Source: Callorhinus ursinus (Eukaryota > Chordata > Mammalia > Carnivora > Otariidae). Taken from it: 64,000 nucleotides of DNA. This document shows positions 62,355-64,000 of the stretch, piece after piece. Each line of letters opens with the position of its first letter. Within the stretch, counting starts at the first letter, position 1. A program made the translations under genes and the position numbers. Location: NCBI RefSeq assembly GCF_003265705.1, contig NW_020313278.1, positions 1,106,092 to 1,170,091 on the forward strand, read 5' to 3'. Under the pieces are notes generated by a model. That model did no database searches. It was not told where the DNA came from and saw nothing but the letters and a program-made list of their open reading frames with translations.

Positions 62355-62545
62355 GCGACCATGCTAAGTATGTCCAGTGTTCTTTTAAGGACTCCTCATG
62401 TATATGCTCATCTAATCTTCACAAGACCCGTGAGGTGGCTTTTCTTACCCCCATTTTATAGATGGGGAAAATGAAGGCATGCAGACAGGAAAGGATTATT
62501 CACATTCCTACAGCGAGCAAGGCCTGGAACCTTCACAGGTAGAGG
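62355..62545 (-). repeat. MIR SINE (antisense)
   Basis: TATGCTCATCTAATCTTCACAAGACCCGTGAGGTGGC, TTACCCCCATTTTATAGATGGGGAAAATGAAGGC. Antisense MIR. Confidence 0.75.
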
Positions 62546-63024
62546 GGATTAGGGCTTTAACATATTTTTTGGGGGAGACACAATTCACCCGATGGCACGT
62601 GTATTTCCCTTGGAGAGGAAGCAGGATGGAAACCCAGATAATCTGGTACCAGCATCCATCCATATGAATAACCATTTACACCATTGACCCGCACAACAGA
62701 AAAAAAGGGACCCCAACGTTTCCACTATTTCTCTGAATCTTCATTTTGGACTAATCTGAATGTCCAATGTCCCCTACGGGGACATTTCCCAATGCTCACG
62801 AATAAATGAAATTAAATAATAGAAGGCATCTCTCTGGGACCCAAGAACTCCAGAATACCTGTTCAAAGTGGAAGGACGAAAAACCGGCTCCTCTTGGGTT
62901 CAACGTCAGCCTAATCGATGACACTATTGATTCGATTCATTGTGAGTCCCATGTCAGCGGCCACCAGGGAGGACGACATTCCCGGTGAGAAGGAGGAGGG
63001 GGCAAAGCAGGAGGGCGCGATTGA
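62546..63024. other. No gene seen
   Basis: Unassigned unique sequence between a MIR and the terminal L1. Confidence 0.42.
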
Positions 63025-64000
63025 TTTTTTTTTTAATTTTTTATTGTTATGTTAATCACCATATATTACATCATTTGTTTTTGATGTAGTGTTCCATGAT
63101 TCATTGTTTGTGCATAACACCCAGTGCTCCACGCAGAACGTGCCCTCTTTAATACCCATCACCAGGCTAACCCATCCCCCCACCCCCTCCCCTCTAGAAC
63201 CCTCAGTTTGTTTTTCAGAGTCCATCGTCTCTCATGGTTCGTCTCCCCCTCTGACTTACTCCCCTTCATTCTTCCCCTCCTGCTATCTTCTTCTTTTACT
63301 TTTTTCTTAACATATGTTGCATTATTTGTTTCAGAAGTACAGATCTGTGATTCAACTGTCTTGTACAATTCACAGCGCTCACCGTAGCACATACCCTCCC
63401 CAATGTCTGTCACCCAGCCACCCCATCCCTCCCACCCCCGACCACTCCAGCAACCCTCAGTTTGTTCCTGAGATTAAGAATTCCTCATATCAGTGAGGTC
63501 ATATGATACATGTCTTTCTCTGATTGACTTATTTAACTCAGCATAACACCCTCCAGTTCCATCCACGTTTTGCAAATGGCAAGATCTCATTTCTTTTGTT
63601 GGCTGCATAATATTCCATTGTGTATATATACCACTTCTTCTTTATCCATTCATCTGTCGATGGGCATCTGGGCTCTTTCCACAGTTTGGCTATTGTGGAC
63701 ATTGCTGCTATAAACACTGGGGTGCACGTACCCCTTCGGGTCCCTACATTTGTATCTTTGGGGTAAATACCCGGTAGTGCAATTGCTGGATCGAATGGTA
63801 GCTCTAATTTCAACTGTTTGAGGAACCTCCATACTGTTTTCCAGAGTGGTTGCACCAGCTTGCATTCCCACCAACAGTGTAGGAGGGTTCCCCTTTCTCC
63901 ACATCCCCACCAACATCTGTCGTTCCCTGACTTGTTATTTTTAGCCATTCTGACTGGTGTGAGGTGGTATCTCATTGAGGTTTCGATTTGGATTTCCCTG
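63025..64000 (-). mobile_element. Young carnivore L1 (antisense), cut by the window edge
   Basis: Starts with a T run at 63025-63034 and TTTTTTATTGTTATGTTAATC. It continues through the same 3' UTR as the copies at 23838 and 60026 and into ORF2 until the end of the window. The right boundary and target duplication lie outside. Confidence 0.97.
63538..63975 (-). pseudogene. L1 ORF2 C-terminal part, with a 1-bp deletion
   Basis: The frame carries the C-terminal CX3CX7HX4C motif (C21, C25, H33, C38 from the Met at 63975). A single-base deletion near 63568 (CACGTTTTGC against CACGTTGTTGC in the copy at 23838) shifts the frame, so the protein ends early as ...RGWNWRVLC. Confidence 0.92.

Overview
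The window is vertebrate nuclear DNA from a carnivoran, most likely an arctoid (bear, seal or mustelid group). The evidence is the repeat content. It has tRNA-derived carnivore SINEs (CAN-SINE/SINEC) with the GGGGC(G/A)CCTGGGTGGCTC head and CT-rich/AATAAATAAA tail. It also has several copies of the L1 3' end typical of Carnivora, beginning (antisense) at TTTTTATTGTTATGTTAATC. The arctoid placement rests on remembered SINE subfamily differences from dog and cat and is inference.

No protein-coding exon, functional RNA gene, CpG island or promoter could be supported in 64 kb. All open frames are short, and the only recognisable protein is the C-terminus of L1 ORF2 in several dead copies. The window reads as intergenic or deep-intronic sequence made of layered transposon debris.

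Layout. 0-10 kb: old MIR/L2/MLT1 fragments, three SINEs (1840, 3237, 6155) and an old L1 tail (6353-7612). 10-20 kb: mostly MIR, with an MLT1 LTR and a 7SK RNA retropseudogene at about 19.8 kb. 20-32 kb: MIR, L2 and CR1/L3, a young L1 tail with perfect 17-bp target duplications (23838-24972) and a nested L2 pair. 32-45 kb: SINEs, an MLT1-type LTR, an L1-in-L1 nest (37.8-39.8 kb) and an inverted duplication (39911-40285 against 42004-42248). 45-56 kb: a young SINE (44943), a probable solo ERV LTR (about 49.2-49.65 kb), an old antisense L1 cut by a SINE, L2 and MLT1. 56-64 kb: CR1/L3, L2, MER20, an MLT1-type LTR split by a young L1 (60026-60744), and another young L1 running off the right edge (63025-64000).

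The two most informative items are as follows. (1) The inverted duplication at 40/42 kb: about 222 bp at about 95% identity, with a 25-bp directly repeated segment joined to the inverted arm at a short microhomology. This looks like a replication template switch. (2) A tailless 7SK retropseudogene bounded by a perfect 15-bp target duplication. I found no convincing undescribed biological system. Repeat family names come from memory of consensus sequences and most boundaries are approximate (about 10-30 bp), except where target duplications fix them.
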